This document shows positions 26,808 through 36,624 of a DNA stretch of 39,594 nt, piece by piece; position 1 is the first letter of the stretch, and each line of letters starts with the position of its first letter. A model generated the notes under the pieces. That model had not been told where the DNA came from and did not search any database. It saw only the letters and a program-made list of their open reading frames with translations. The translations under genes were made by a program, and so were the position numbers. The stretch comes from Clostridium ihumii AP5 (GTDB lineage: Bacteria > Bacillota > Clostridia > Clostridiales > Clostridiaceae): positions 1 to 39,594 of the forward strand of contig NZ_CCAT010000052.1 of the NCBI RefSeq assembly GCF_000612845.1. Reading direction: 5' to 3'.

Positions 26808-28850
26808 TTGGTAACAAATGAGAATTTAAAAAAGAAGAAAATTAGAAAAAGCATTAAAAAACAATTAATGATGAAAATTGTAGGTGCATTTTTAGCAGTC
26901 TTATTAGTGATATTGATATCTGTTAACGTGGTAGCAACTAAGATACTTACACATAATAGTACAGAATCTATGAAAACAATAACAGATGAAGTATCAAAAA
27001 TAGTATCAAAAGAAGCAAAAGATTGTTTAGAAGTTGCTGATTTTTTAAGTGAAAATATTTACATAAAAGATGTAAATTCAACGATAGAACAAAAAAAAGA
27101 GATAATGGCTAGGTATACTAAAAAATATAATTTAATATCAATTGGATTTACAGATAAGAATGGTAAATTACATGCTACTGACGGAACTGATGGGTTGGAT
27201 AGTAAAGATAAGCCATATTTTAAAAATGCAATGGCGGGAGAAAAGTTTATACAATCTACTACATATTCAAAAAGCAGCAATAAATACATAATGATATATA
27301 GTGTACCTGTTAAAGCTGGTGATGAAATAGTTGGTGTTTTAAGCATTGTTCAAGATGCTAAGAAATTATCAGAAGCTATAGGAAGTTTAAAATATGGAGA
27401 AACTGGTGGGGTATATGTAATAGATAAAAAGGGAGCAACCATAGCAAGTAGTTCTTTTGATGATATTAAAGCAAGAGAAAATATAATAGAGGAATCTAAG
27501 ACTGATTTAAAATTAGTTGATATTTCAAAAATACAACAGAAAGCCATTAATGGAGATAAAAGTATAGGCGAATATACATATAATGGAGTAACTAAGTTTT
27601 TAGCATGTGTTCCAGTTGAAAATACTGATGGATGGGTTACTTGTGTATTTATAGAAAAATCAGAAGTGCTTAATAGTTTAAATAAATTGCAGATTTTATT
27701 AGTAGCTATAATAATTATTGCATTAATCATAGCAGGTACAATAAGTTTATTAATAGCAAATAGGTTAACTAAGGCATTTAATAAAATAAAATCAGCAGTT
27801 AATACAATAGCAAATGGAGATTTTACTATAACATTGAAAGATGATGATTTTAAACGAAATGATGAGATTGGCGATATATATAATGCATTATATAAGTGTA
27901 AGATTTCTATGAGTGAATTAATAAAAGCTCTTAAAGATGATTCGAAAGTTATAAATAATCAATCAGAAATTTTGAAAAATACATCAGAAGAAATGTTATC
28001 AGGAGCTACAGATATATCAGCTGCAATTTCAGAAGTTTCAAATGGAAATGATGAACAAAGTACAGGATTGACAATTATAAATCAGTCTATGATAAAGTTT
28101 GGAAATCAAATAGAAGAAATGAATGGAGCTATAGTAAATATAAATAAGATGGCTGAAAATATTGGTTTAAATGCAACGAAAAGCAATAAAGATATGGAGA
28201 ATTTAGTTGAGTCAATGAATAACTTTGGAAATGGTTTCAATGAATTTACTAACATTATAGAAAAGGTAAATAGTAAAATAAATTCAGTTAATGAAATTAC
28301 AAAAGTGATAAATGATATAGCAGAACAAACAAATTTATTAGCATTGAATGCAGCTATAGAAGCAGCAAGAGCAGGAGAGTCAGGAAAAGGATTTTCAGTA
28401 GTAGCAGAAGAAATAAGAAAACTTGCAGAACAAAGCAAGGATTCTGCTATTGAAATAAATAATGTTATAAATGAAGTTTTAAATGAAAGTAAGAATATAC
28501 ATTCTAGTACAGAAACAATGCAAGAAGATATTATAATACAAAAAAATGATATAGATAAAGCTATAATATCATTTAAAAATATATCTAAAAACATAGATAA
28601 TATATTACCTAGAATAGGTGAAATACAAGCTGCATCACAAGATATAAACATGGAAAGAGAAGAAATTTCAAAAAGAGTAGAAAATACAACAGCTATATCA
28701 GAAGAATTGTTAGCAACAACAGAAGAAATTTCAGCATCAACAGAAGACTTTAATTCATCAAGTAAGGACGTTGCAAGTGCTTCTGCAAAATTGTTATGTT
28801 TAAGTGGAGAATTAAATAGTAGAATAGAATTTTTTAATATTGAAGAATAG
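26808..28850 (+). CDS. Methyl-accepting chemotaxis protein 2
   Basis: A 680-residue paralogue of chemoreceptor 1 with the same order: basic tail, TM1 (about 24-48, [20 protein letters not shown]), extracytoplasmic dCache-like sensor ([26 protein letters not shown]), TM2 ([17 protein letters not shown]), HAMP, and signalling hairpin with its tip near residue 505. The sensor has diverged much more than the cytoplasmic part, which suggests a different ligand. The start is TTG, with GGGGTGG at 26796-26802 as binding site; no in-frame ATG lies near that would keep the whole N-terminal tail. It has a terminator of its own at 28861. Confidence 0.93.
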   Translation: MVTNENLKKKKIRKSIKKQLMMKIVGAFLAVLLVILISVNVVATKILTHNSTESMKTITDEVSKIVSKEAKDCLEVADFLSENIYIKDVNSTIEQKKEIMARYTKKYNLISIGFTDKNGKLHATDGTDGLDSKDKPYFKNAMAGEKFIQSTTYSKSSNKYIMIYSVPVKAGDEIVGVLSIVQDAKKLSEAIGSLKYGETGGVYVIDKKGATIASSSFDDIKARENIIEESKTDLKLVDISKIQQKAINGDKSIGEYTYNGVTKFLACVPVENTDGWVTCVFIEKSEVLNSLNKLQILLVAIIIIALIIAGTISLLIANRLTKAFNKIKSAVNTIANGDFTITLKDDDFKRNDEIGDIYNALYKCKISMSELIKALKDDSKVINNQSEILKNTSEEMLSGATDISAAISEVSNGNDEQSTGLTIINQSMIKFGNQIEEMNGAIVNINKMAENIGLNATKSNKDMENLVESMNNFGNGFNEFTNIIEKVNSKINSVNEITKVINDIAEQTNLLALNAAIEAARAGESGKGFSVVAEEIRKLAEQSKDSAIEINNVINEVLNESKNIHSSTETMQEDIIIQKNDIDKAIISFKNISKNIDNILPRIGEIQAASQDINMEREEISKRVENTTAISEELLATTEEISASTEDFNSSSKDVASASAKLLCLSGELNSRIEFFNIEE

Positions 28851-28860
28851 AATGAGTATA

Positions 28861-28897
28861 AAAAATAGAGAAGAAAAATTCCTTCTCTATTTTTTTA
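28861..28897 (+). terminator. Terminator after chemoreceptor 2
   Basis: AAAAATAGAGAAG pairs perfectly with CTTCTCTATTTTT, with more T following, 10 nt after the stop. The remaining gap to the next gene holds a sigma-28-like promoter at 29005. Confidence 0.9.
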
Positions 28898-29004
28898 TTA
28901 AATAAAATAATAAAAAAATGGTAGAAAAATATGAGTTTATTAAGTGAGAAAGTTTTTTATTAATAAACAATACGTAGAAAAAAACGAAATAAATAATAAA
29001 TATG

Positions 29005-29031
29005 TAAAAATTTATTAAATAATATCGATAA
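29005..29031 (+). promoter_or_regulatory. Sigma-28-like promoter of chemoreceptor 3
   Basis: TAAA at 29005-29008, 15-nt spacer, ATCGATAA at 29024-29031. The core CGAT is at the expected place. The promoter before chemoreceptor 4 has the same layout and the same ATATGTAAA lead-in, which raises confidence in both. Confidence 0.5.
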
Positions 29032-29155
29032 TTGAAATAAATGCGAAAATTTGATAAATTTAAAGTATTCAAAGGGGAACATTTAAATTTAAATTTTACT
29101 AAAAATAAAAATTAGATTTTAAATGAAATATATGGTTAGGTGGGAGGAGTATTTT

Positions 29156-31183
29156 ATGAAAAAGGTAAAGAGTAAAATTATGAATGGGGGTATAAAGCGA
29201 AAAATGATATCTAGGATTATGATGTCATTTTTGGCAGTGCTTATTATTATTTTTGCTACAGTAAGTTTTATGGCAAATAAAATAATAATAAAAAGTGACT
29301 TAGAAGCTATGCAAGACATTAATAGAAAAAATGCTAATGAAATTTCTGTTAGGTTTATGAAACAAAGAAAAATAGGTAATATATTAGCAAAAACTAATAT
29401 ATTGCAAGATACAAGCATAAGTTTTGATAAAAAATTACCGGCTATAAATGTATTTAAAGAAAATGGTGATGTATATTCAATAGGAGTTGCATATAAGGAT
29501 GGAAAATACAACTCAACAAATGGAGAAAGAAATATAGATATATCTAATGAGGAATATTTTAAAAATGCATTAAAAGGAGAGGAAACTTTAACAAGTCCAT
29601 ATCTGAATGAAAAGGATAATATATATTATATAACTATGACACATCCTATTATAAGTGCAAACAAAGAAGTTATAGGTTGCTTAGTTATGAATATTAATGC
29701 AGAAAATTTATGTGAAGTTATGAAAACGATGGCATATAAAAACACAGGTACAAGCTATGTGATAGATAAAGATGGATATACAATAATGAGTCCAGATTTT
29801 GAAGATATAGTAAATAAAGATAATGAAATTATAAATGCAGAAAAAGACCCTTCATCTGTTGAAGTTGCCAATATACATAAAAAAATGGTTAAAGGAGAAG
29901 ATGGGGTAGGTTCTTACTTTTATAAAGTAAATAAGTATTTAGCTTATGCACCTATAGAAGGAACTGATGGATGGTCTATTGGAATGTTTGTAGATGAGCC
30001 AGATTTATTAGCTGGATTAAATAGTTTAAAAACAACACTATTTACAATTACATTAATAGGACTTGCAGTTGCAGGTGTTATTAGTTATTCAATATCAAAT
30101 AGTTTTTCAAAAAATTTAATAAAAGCTAAAGAAAAAATGGGTATAATGGCCGATGGAGATTTTACATTAAAAATAGATGAGAAATCACTAGGTTTAAAAG
30201 ATGAAATTGGAGATATTTATAGAGCAATTGATAATACAAAAAAATCTATATCATATACGTTAGAAGCAGTAAAGGGAAACTTTGATATAATTAAAGAAAA
30301 AGGTGAAGGGCTTACATCTACATCTGAAAATATGTTTGCAGCATCTCAAAATATAGCAGCAGCTATACAAGAAGCTGCAAGAGGAAATGACAATCAATGT
30401 AAGGATTTAACAGAAGTAAGTATTATAATGAATAATTTTAGTGATAAAATAAATGATATGATAAAAAGCATAGATACTGCTAATAAATATGCAGAAGATG
30501 TAGAAGTAAAATCTACAGAGAGCAATAAAGATATGAAACAATTAAATGAGTCTATAGATAAATTTAATACAATGTTTAAGGAGTTCTCTAATAAAATTTC
30601 TCTTATGAATAATAATATAAGCTCAGTAAATGAGATAACAACAGTAATAAATAGTATAGCAGAGCAAACAAATTTACTTGCATTAAATGCAGCCATAGAA
30701 GCAGCAAGAGCTGGAGAAGCAGGAAAGGGATTTGCTGTAGTAGCAGATGAGATAAGAAAGCTTGCTGAACAAAGTAAAAATTCAGCAATTGAAATAAGCA
30801 ATGTTATACAAGGTGTATTAAATGAAAGTGTACACATAGTTTCAGGAACAGAAAAAATGAGTGAAGAAGTGGAAATACAGAAATCAAGTGTAAATAGAGC
30901 AATAATGTCTTTTGAAGATATATCAGAAGCAGTGGGTAAAATTATTCCAATAATAGAAGCTACAGCTAAAAATTCTGAAGAAATAGGAGAAGAAAAGAAT
31001 AATATTATAGTTAAAATAGAAGATACAACAGCTATATCAGAAGAAATATCAGCAACAACAGAAGAGATTTCAGCATCAACAGAAGAATTTAATAGTTCTT
31101 CACAAGAAGTTGCTGAAACAGCAGAAAATCTAGATGAAATGATAAAAGAATTAGAAAATACACTATCAATATTTAAAATTTAA
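29156..31183 (+). CDS. Methyl-accepting chemotaxis protein 3
   Basis: A 675-residue chemoreceptor. TM1 is at about 16-40 ([20 protein letters not shown]). The sensor is dCache-like ([29 protein letters not shown]) and the most divergent of the five in its membrane-distal part. TM2 lies before HAMP ([17 protein letters not shown]), and the signalling tip around residues 500-545 is nearly identical to the other four. ATG 29156 follows GGAGGAG at 29143-29149 with 6 nt spacing; an earlier in-frame ATG at 29123 has no site. A sigma-28-like promoter lies at 29005. The ligand is not predictable. Confidence 0.94.
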   Translation: MKKVKSKIMNGGIKRKMISRIMMSFLAVLIIIFATVSFMANKIIIKSDLEAMQDINRKNANEISVRFMKQRKIGNILAKTNILQDTSISFDKKLPAINVFKENGDVYSIGVAYKDGKYNSTNGERNIDISNEEYFKNALKGEETLTSPYLNEKDNIYYITMTHPIISANKEVIGCLVMNINAENLCEVMKTMAYKNTGTSYVIDKDGYTIMSPDFEDIVNKDNEIINAEKDPSSVEVANIHKKMVKGEDGVGSYFYKVNKYLAYAPIEGTDGWSIGMFVDEPDLLAGLNSLKTTLFTITLIGLAVAGVISYSISNSFSKNLIKAKEKMGIMADGDFTLKIDEKSLGLKDEIGDIYRAIDNTKKSISYTLEAVKGNFDIIKEKGEGLTSTSENMFAASQNIAAAIQEAARGNDNQCKDLTEVSIIMNNFSDKINDMIKSIDTANKYAEDVEVKSTESNKDMKQLNESIDKFNTMFKEFSNKISLMNNNISSVNEITTVINSIAEQTNLLALNAAIEAARAGEAGKGFAVVADEIRKLAEQSKNSAIEISNVIQGVLNESVHIVSGTEKMSEEVEIQKSSVNRAIMSFEDISEAVGKIIPIIEATAKNSEEIGEEKNNIIVKIEDTTAISEEISATTEEISASTEEFNSSSQEVAETAENLDEMIKELENTLSIFKI

Positions 31184-31197
31184 TAAATAAAAATTAG

Positions 31198-31243
31198 AAA
31201 AGCTATATTAAAATAATTACTAAATTATTTTAATATAGCTTTT
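31198..31243 (+). terminator. Terminator after chemoreceptor 3, 18-bp perfect stem
   Basis: AGCTATATTAAAATAATT (31201-31218) and its exact complement (31223-31240) enclose ACTA; A3 and T3 extend the stem. It lies 14 nt after the stop. Confidence 0.92.
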
Positions 31244-31270
31244 GTATTTTAAAACTATGCTATAAATATA

Positions 31271-31356
31271 GGGTTCAAAGCTCAAATTTAAAATAATAGA
31301 TTTATCAAATGATATTATTAAGCTTACAGTTTATTTTTATTTTTATATTTGGAACC
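31271..31356 (+). repeat. Family C MITE-like element, 86 bp
   Basis: Ends GGGTTCAA (one end worn) and TTGGAACC. It aligns along its length with the reverse complement of 21850-21933. A further TTGGAACC stands at 31692, beyond the B and A copies, so the whole 31271-31700 block may be a composite. Confidence 0.75.
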
Positions 31357-31367
31357 AAGTAAGAGTT

Positions 31368-31485
31368 AAGAGTGAAAAGTGAAAAGTTATAGTTGATATT
31401 ACTCACTTCGTTCCTAATATCTAAAAATAGAAATGCTTAAAAACTACGTTTTTATATTGTTTTCAACTAATTTGCTCTGCAAATT
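31368..31485 (+). repeat. Family B repeat
   Basis: It starts AAGAGTGAAAAGTGAAAAGT, contains ACTCACTTCGTT and TAATATCTAAAAATAGAAAT, and continues as CTACGTTTTTATATTG and on. A reading frame of 79 codons from 31433 falls inside it and is not a gene. Confidence 0.8.
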
Positions 31486-31555
31486 TAATAAAAAATCATT
31501 CTTCAAAATTGGATATTCAATTTTTATAGATGTGACTAAAAGCTATAGTACCTTA

Positions 31556-31586
31556 GTAGCTGAGGTTTTAACTTTGGTGGTCTTTG
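31556..31586 (-). repeat. Family A repeat core, inverted copy
   Basis: Read on the minus strand it is CAAAGACCACCAAAGTTAAA followed by ACCTCAGCTAC, a worn version of the A core; the inverted repeat has one mismatch (AAGTT against AACCT). Confidence 0.7.
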
Positions 31587-31789
31587 CATTTGATATGAAA
31601 ATTAAATTTTACTTCTTACTTAAATTTTATATAAAAATAGGAATAACATGTAACTTTATAAATATCATTTGATAAATAGATTATTTTGATTTTGGAACCA
31701 TATAAAGCCTAATTAATTATAAATATATGAATTAATTGTAAATAATAATAAAAAAATTAATTATTATTATAAATAAAACACGAAATATG

Positions 31790-31816
31790 TAAAAAAATAA
31801 GGAAAATAATCGAATA
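31790..31816 (+). promoter_or_regulatory. Sigma-28-like promoter of chemoreceptor 4
   Basis: TAAA at 31790-31793, 15-nt spacer, ATCGAATA at 31809-31816. It lies 53 nt before the start codon and has the same layout as the element before chemoreceptor 3. Confidence 0.45.
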
Positions 31817-31868
31817 TATGTAGTACAATATAAAAAATATAATACATATTTTGAGGGGTGAAGAATAA

Positions 31869-33914
31869 TTGAAAAAAAAGGTGAAAAAATTTTCGAAATT
31901 TACAAATTTTAATAGTATAAAAACGGAATTCACATCTAAAATATCAATTACTTTTTTAGCTATGTTGATAGCTATTCTTTTAGTGATAACTATAAGTGCT
32001 AAGAATATACTTACGGAAAACACTAAAGATATTTTAAAAACAATAAATCATCAATCAGCGGATTATTTTTCTACAATAGTACATGATAGATTAGAATTTG
32101 CAAAAATTATGGCAAGTGATATTAGATTGTGGAATTCGAAAGTAGAAGAAAAAAGCAAGATAGAAACTTTACAATACTATATGAAAAGAAATAAATTAGA
32201 AGATTTAAAAATTATAAACTTAGATGGTACAACAATTACAAGTAAAGGAAAAAGTAATGAAAATTTTTCGAAAGAAGAATGGTTTGAGAAAGTAATTAAA
32301 GGTGAAGATTATGTACAAGCTATTCATTATGATGAAAGTAATAAAAAGTATGTTACAGCATACAATATTCCTATAAAAGATGAAGAAAAGATTGTAGGAA
32401 TATTAAGATCAGAAGAAGATGGTAAGTATCTTTCAAGTCAGTTAGTGGATTTAAAATATGGTGAAACTGGTGGAATGTATGCTATTGATAAAACAGGTAG
32501 AACTATAGTAAGTAATGAGTTTGAGTATGTTGAACAAGAAGAAAACTTAGTTAAAGATGCAGTTGGAGATCCATCTTTTGAGCATATAGGAAAACTTTTA
32601 GAAAATGCAATTAATGGACAAGAAGGAATAGATGAGTATACATATAATAAGGTGTCAAAGTATATAGCAACAACTCCAGTTGAAGGAACGGACGGTTGGG
32701 CAGTTGCTACTTTTATTAATAAAGATGAAGCACTAGAAGCTTTAGGAACTTTAAAAACGTTATTAAATACATTGATGGTAGTATCAACAATATTAGCAAT
32801 ATTAATAAGTTTTAGATTAGCAACTAATTTTACTAAAAACCTTTTAAGAATTCAAAATGCTATAGAAATAATGGCTGATGGTGATTTCAGGTTTATGCTT
32901 AGTGAAAAAGAACTTGCTATGAAGAATGAAATTGGAAATATATATAGAGCTATAAGAAAGAGTAAAGAAAGTATAGCAAATATGATAATTTCTGTTAAAG
33001 AAAGTTCTAATATAATAAATGATGAATCAGATGTATTAAAAGCTACATCTAATGAAATGCTTTCAAGTTCTGAAAATATAACTAGCGCAATTCAGGAGGC
33101 AGCAAAAGGAAATGATGAACAAAGCAATGAATTGGTATTTATAAATAATTCAATGGAGTTATTTGTAAGTAAAATAGAAAATATGGTTATGGAATTTTCC
33201 AAGATTAGCAATATGGCTGTTGAGATAGAAAATCATGCAAGTGAAAGTAATAAAGATATGAATGAACTTAGAGTAGCTATAGAAAGATTTAACAATAGTT
33301 TTAAGAATTTCACTGAAGTAATAAATACTATGAATTATAAAATAAGCTCAGTAAATGAAATAACTACAGTAATAGATGATATAGCAGAGCAAACTAACTT
33401 ACTTGCATTAAATGCAGCTATAGAAGCAGCAAGAGCTGGAGAAGCAGGAAAAGGTTTTGCTGTAGTAGCAGATGAAATAAGAAAACTTGCAGAACAAAGT
33501 AAAAACTCTGCTATAGAAATAACAAATGTTATAGATAATGTATTAAAAGAAAGCACTAATATATCTAGTACTACAGATATTATGACAGAAGATATAACAG
33601 CACAAAGTAAAAGTGTTGCTAGAACAATAGAATCATTTATTAATATAGAAAAACTAATAGAAAATATAATACCTAAGATAAATGAAATTAATAAAGGTGC
33701 TATAGAAGTAAATGAGGAATCAGCTAGAATATCAGAAAGAATAGAAAATGCAACAGCAATATCAGAAGAGATATCAGCAACTACAGAGGAAATATCATCA
33801 TCTACAGAAGAACTTAATAATTCTAGTGAAGAAGTTGATAAAGTAGCAGTTAAGTTAGGTACTATGATAGAAGAATTAAATGATAAAATGGAAAATTTTA
33901 AAATCAATGAATAA
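31869..33914 (+). CDS. Methyl-accepting chemotaxis protein 4
   Basis: A 681-residue chemoreceptor. TM1 at about 23-46 ([20 protein letters not shown]), dCache-like sensor ([30 protein letters not shown]), TM2, HAMP, and signalling tip near residue 506. The sensor has a WF pair ([14 protein letters not shown]) where some amino-acid dCache receptors have RxWY, but the arginine is missing. The start is TTG behind GAGGGGTG at 31853-31860; this leader resembles that of chemoreceptor 2. It is followed by its own terminator. Confidence 0.93.
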   Translation: MKKKVKKFSKFTNFNSIKTEFTSKISITFLAMLIAILLVITISAKNILTENTKDILKTINHQSADYFSTIVHDRLEFAKIMASDIRLWNSKVEEKSKIETLQYYMKRNKLEDLKIINLDGTTITSKGKSNENFSKEEWFEKVIKGEDYVQAIHYDESNKKYVTAYNIPIKDEEKIVGILRSEEDGKYLSSQLVDLKYGETGGMYAIDKTGRTIVSNEFEYVEQEENLVKDAVGDPSFEHIGKLLENAINGQEGIDEYTYNKVSKYIATTPVEGTDGWAVATFINKDEALEALGTLKTLLNTLMVVSTILAILISFRLATNFTKNLLRIQNAIEIMADGDFRFMLSEKELAMKNEIGNIYRAIRKSKESIANMIISVKESSNIINDESDVLKATSNEMLSSSENITSAIQEAAKGNDEQSNELVFINNSMELFVSKIENMVMEFSKISNMAVEIENHASESNKDMNELRVAIERFNNSFKNFTEVINTMNYKISSVNEITTVIDDIAEQTNLLALNAAIEAARAGEAGKGFAVVADEIRKLAEQSKNSAIEITNVIDNVLKESTNISSTTDIMTEDITAQSKSVARTIESFINIEKLIENIIPKINEINKGAIEVNEESARISERIENATAISEEISATTEEISSSTEELNNSSEEVDKVAVKLGTMIEELNDKMENFKINE

Positions 33915-33941
33915 GTTTAATTAAATTCATAAAATGTTTAT

Positions 33942-33980
33942 AAAAAAATACATATAATTCATTTATATGTATTTTTTTTT
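33942..33980 (+). terminator. Terminator after chemoreceptor 4
   Basis: AAAAAAATACATATAA pairs with TTATATGTATTTTTTT around a 5-nt loop, with a T10 run, 28 nt after the stop. Confidence 0.9.
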
Positions 33981-33991
33981 TACGATAATAT

Positions 33992-34020
33992 AAAAAAGTG
34001 TCGAAATACGACATTTTTTT
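33992..34020 (+). terminator. Second hairpin with T7 tail in the leader of chemoreceptor 5
   Basis: AAAAAAGTGTCG pairs with CGACATTTTTTT (one G-U) around AAATA. It has the form of an intrinsic terminator but stands only 34 nt before the next start codon. It may reinforce the upstream terminator or act as an attenuator if the promoter lies upstream of it. Confidence 0.6.
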
Positions 34021-34053
34021 ACTGAAAATATCATAAAACTAGGAGGGATAAGG

Positions 34054-36090
34054 TTGAATAATTTGCTTAAAAATGGAAAAGCATTGTATAGTAAGGATGG
34101 GATTAGAACGCAACTTATAGTAAATATATGTGGTTCATTCATTGCAATATTACTAATATTAGCAACTATTATAACAGCAAAGTCTAAGGAGATTATCTTA
34201 GATAATAGTATAGCTACTTTGCAAAATATGACTAAACAGTCTGCAAGTACAATTTCAAAAGATGCAGAGCAAAATTTTTCATTAGCATCTATGATTACAG
34301 ATGATAAGAATATATCCAATATGAATTTGGAATTTGAAAAAAAAATATCTATACTGAATAAGTATGTTGAAAAATATAATTTATTAGCAATAGATGTAGT
34401 TAATAATAAAGGAATTTTAAATTCTACGTCAGGTGCTAAAAATATAGATATATCAGGTGATAAATATTTTCAAAGTGCTATAAAGGGACAATACACGTTG
34501 ATGCCGCCAGAATATTCTGAAGTTCATAAAACATATACACTTGGATATACAATACCAATTAAAAATGGAGATAATATAATAGGCGTATTAGCCGTAATAA
34601 GAGATGCTAAAGTTTTATCTGAAGAAGTTTCTAAAATTACATATGGAGAAACTGGAAAGGCATGTGTAATTAATAATGAGGGAACAACAATAGCAAGTGC
34701 TGATTTTAAGTCTGTTGAAGAAAAGGAAAATGCTATTGAACTAGCAAAAACAGATAACAGATTTAATAAAATTGCTGAAATAAATGGAAAAATGATTAAA
34801 GGAGAGAGTGGTATTGAAAAATACTCTCTTGGTGTAGAAAAATATTTAGCATATGAACCTATAGAGAATAGTGGGGGATGGTCATTAGCATTTTTTGTAG
34901 AGGAAGATGAGTTATTAAGTAGTTTTAATAAGGTTATAAGAATTTTAATGATATTAATAGGAATATCTATAGTAATTGGAATAATATTAAGTTTAAGAAT
35001 TGCAATTTTATTTAGCAAAAACTTATATAAGGTTAAAGATTATATAGAAGAAATGGCTGAGGGCGATTTTACATCTAGATTATCAGAAAAAGAGATGAAA
35101 AAAGGTGGAGAAATAGGAGATATTTATAGAGCTATAGAAAAAAGTAAAAAGTCAGTAAGTGAAATAATAAAATCAGTTAAAGAAAGCTCTAGTATTTTAA
35201 ATACTAATTCAGATCATTTAGAGAATACATCTAGAAATATGTTATCTGGATCAAAAGATATATCAGCAGCTATATATGAAGCAGCTAAAGGAAATGATGA
35301 ACAAAATGTAGAATTAGTTGCTATAAATGATTATATGATTCAGTTTGGGAAAAAAGTTAATACAATGAATAAAGAGATTATGATCATAGATGAAATGACT
35401 GGAGATATAGGGTCTAAAGCAGTAAGAAGTAATGAGGATATGAAATCATTATTTGATTCTATAGATAAGTTTACAGAGAGTTTTAATAAATTTGCATATG
35501 TATTAAATAATGTAACTGTTAAAATAAGTTCTGTAAATGAAATAACAGAAGTTATTGATAGTATAGCAGAACAAACAAACTTACTTGCATTAAATGCAGC
35601 TATAGAAGCAGCTAGGGCAGGTGAAGCTGGAAAGGGATTTGCAGTAGTAGCAGATGAAATAAGAAAACTTGCAGAACAAAGTAAAAATTCAGCAATTGAG
35701 ATAACTCATGTAATAGAAAATGTATTAAATGAAAGTAAATTTATGTCTGAGGGAACTAAAGACTTAGAACAAGAAATTCAACGTCAAAGAGAAGATGTAA
35801 GTAATGCTATAAAATCCTTTGGTACTATATCTAATCTCATAGAAACTATATTACCTAAAATTATAGATATAAAAGAAAGTTCTCAAGAGATAAGCAGGGA
35901 AAAAGATGAAATAACATTAAAACTTGACAATGCAACAGCAATATCAGAAGAAATATCAGCAACAACAGAAGAAATATCAGCATCTACTGAAGAACTAAGC
36001 ACATTAAGTGGTCAAGTAACCCAAGCATCAGAAGAATTAAGAGAATTAACAGAAGAATTAGTTGAAAAAATAGAAGTGTTTAAAATTTAA
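34054..36090 (+). CDS. Methyl-accepting chemotaxis protein 5
   Basis: A 678-residue chemoreceptor. TM1 at about 22-44 ([20 protein letters not shown]), dCache-like sensor ([20 protein letters not shown]; the usual GTDGW reads NSGGW), TM2 ([19 protein letters not shown]), HAMP, and signalling tip near residue 505. The start is TTG with AGGAGGGA at 34041-34048. No close promoter is evident; a terminator-like hairpin stands just upstream. It closes the array, and a terminator follows at 36098. Confidence 0.93.
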   Translation: MNNLLKNGKALYSKDGIRTQLIVNICGSFIAILLILATIITAKSKEIILDNSIATLQNMTKQSASTISKDAEQNFSLASMITDDKNISNMNLEFEKKISILNKYVEKYNLLAIDVVNNKGILNSTSGAKNIDISGDKYFQSAIKGQYTLMPPEYSEVHKTYTLGYTIPIKNGDNIIGVLAVIRDAKVLSEEVSKITYGETGKACVINNEGTTIASADFKSVEEKENAIELAKTDNRFNKIAEINGKMIKGESGIEKYSLGVEKYLAYEPIENSGGWSLAFFVEEDELLSSFNKVIRILMILIGISIVIGIILSLRIAILFSKNLYKVKDYIEEMAEGDFTSRLSEKEMKKGGEIGDIYRAIEKSKKSVSEIIKSVKESSSILNTNSDHLENTSRNMLSGSKDISAAIYEAAKGNDEQNVELVAINDYMIQFGKKVNTMNKEIMIIDEMTGDIGSKAVRSNEDMKSLFDSIDKFTESFNKFAYVLNNVTVKISSVNEITEVIDSIAEQTNLLALNAAIEAARAGEAGKGFAVVADEIRKLAEQSKNSAIEITHVIENVLNESKFMSEGTKDLEQEIQRQREDVSNAIKSFGTISNLIETILPKIIDIKESSQEISREKDEITLKLDNATAISEEISATTEEISASTEELSTLSGQVTQASEELRELTEELVEKIEVFKI

Positions 36091-36097
36091 ATGAAAG

Positions 36098-36126
36098 AAC
36101 GGAAGGTTAATTAATCTTCTGTTTTT
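36098..36126 (+). terminator. Terminator after chemoreceptor 5
   Basis: AACGGAAGGTTA pairs with TAATCTTCTGTT via two G-U pairs, followed by TTTTTT. The gap 36127-36624 then holds a worn end of family C (about 36190-36217), a family B copy and the aminopeptidase promoter. Confidence 0.8.
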
Positions 36127-36229
36127 TCATTTTATAGGAACTAAAATTTTTTTACAAAAGTTTAGATTTAAGTATTATATGGGGTTACAAGTTATTCCTA
36201 TTTTTATATTTGAAAATAAGTTAAGAAGT

Positions 36230-36317
36230 AAGAGTGAAAAGTGAATAGTTATGGTAGAGAGCACTTACTTTGTTCCTAATATCTAAAAATAGAAATACCT
36301 AAAAAACACGTTTTTGT
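36230..36317 (+). repeat. Family B repeat, third copy
   Basis: AAGAGTGAAAAGTGAATAGT at the start, CACTTACTTTGTT and the shared 20-mer TAATATCTAAAAATAGAAAT inside, and AAAAAACACGTTTTTG at the end. It lies in the same orientation as the 31368 copy and again follows a worn C element (TTTTTATATTTGAAAATAAG). Confidence 0.8.
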
Positions 36318-36515
36318 GTGATATATAAATATCTTTTTCTCAATTGAAATTATTCAAATATCAAATGAGAAATTTAATCTATATTTTTAAATGTAAAATG
36401 GATAGTGAATGTAAAAATTTGATTTCTAATTTTTAAAAATAATTTTTTTATTAAATTTAAAAATGTAATATGTAAAAATATAGTTAAATTATTTATTAAC
36501 ATTTAATAAATGGAA

Positions 36516-36544
36516 TTGAAAGGTAAAATTTACAATAGTATTAT
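36516..36544 (+). promoter_or_regulatory. Sigma-A promoter of the aminopeptidase
   Basis: TTGAAA (36516-36521), 17-nt spacer, TATTAT (36539-36544): five of six bases match in each box. The leader would be about 75 nt. Confidence 0.6.
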
Positions 36545-36624
36545 ATAGTTATATTACATTTTAAATTCAATGATTAAGGGGGAAATATATTAATTAATTT
36601 ATATGAATTATAGGAGGAAATACA

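Noticed and set aside
31433-31672. 79-codon frame on the + strand
   Set aside because: It lies wholly in repeat families B and A, has no ribosome binding site, and its sequence is explained by the repeats.
33335-33907. 190-codon frame on the minus strand inside chemoreceptor 4, with similar ones in the other receptors (for example 28106-28651)
   Set aside because: Antisense shadows of the conserved signalling domain; they recur at the same place in each paralogue because the + strand is conserved, and they lack binding sites.
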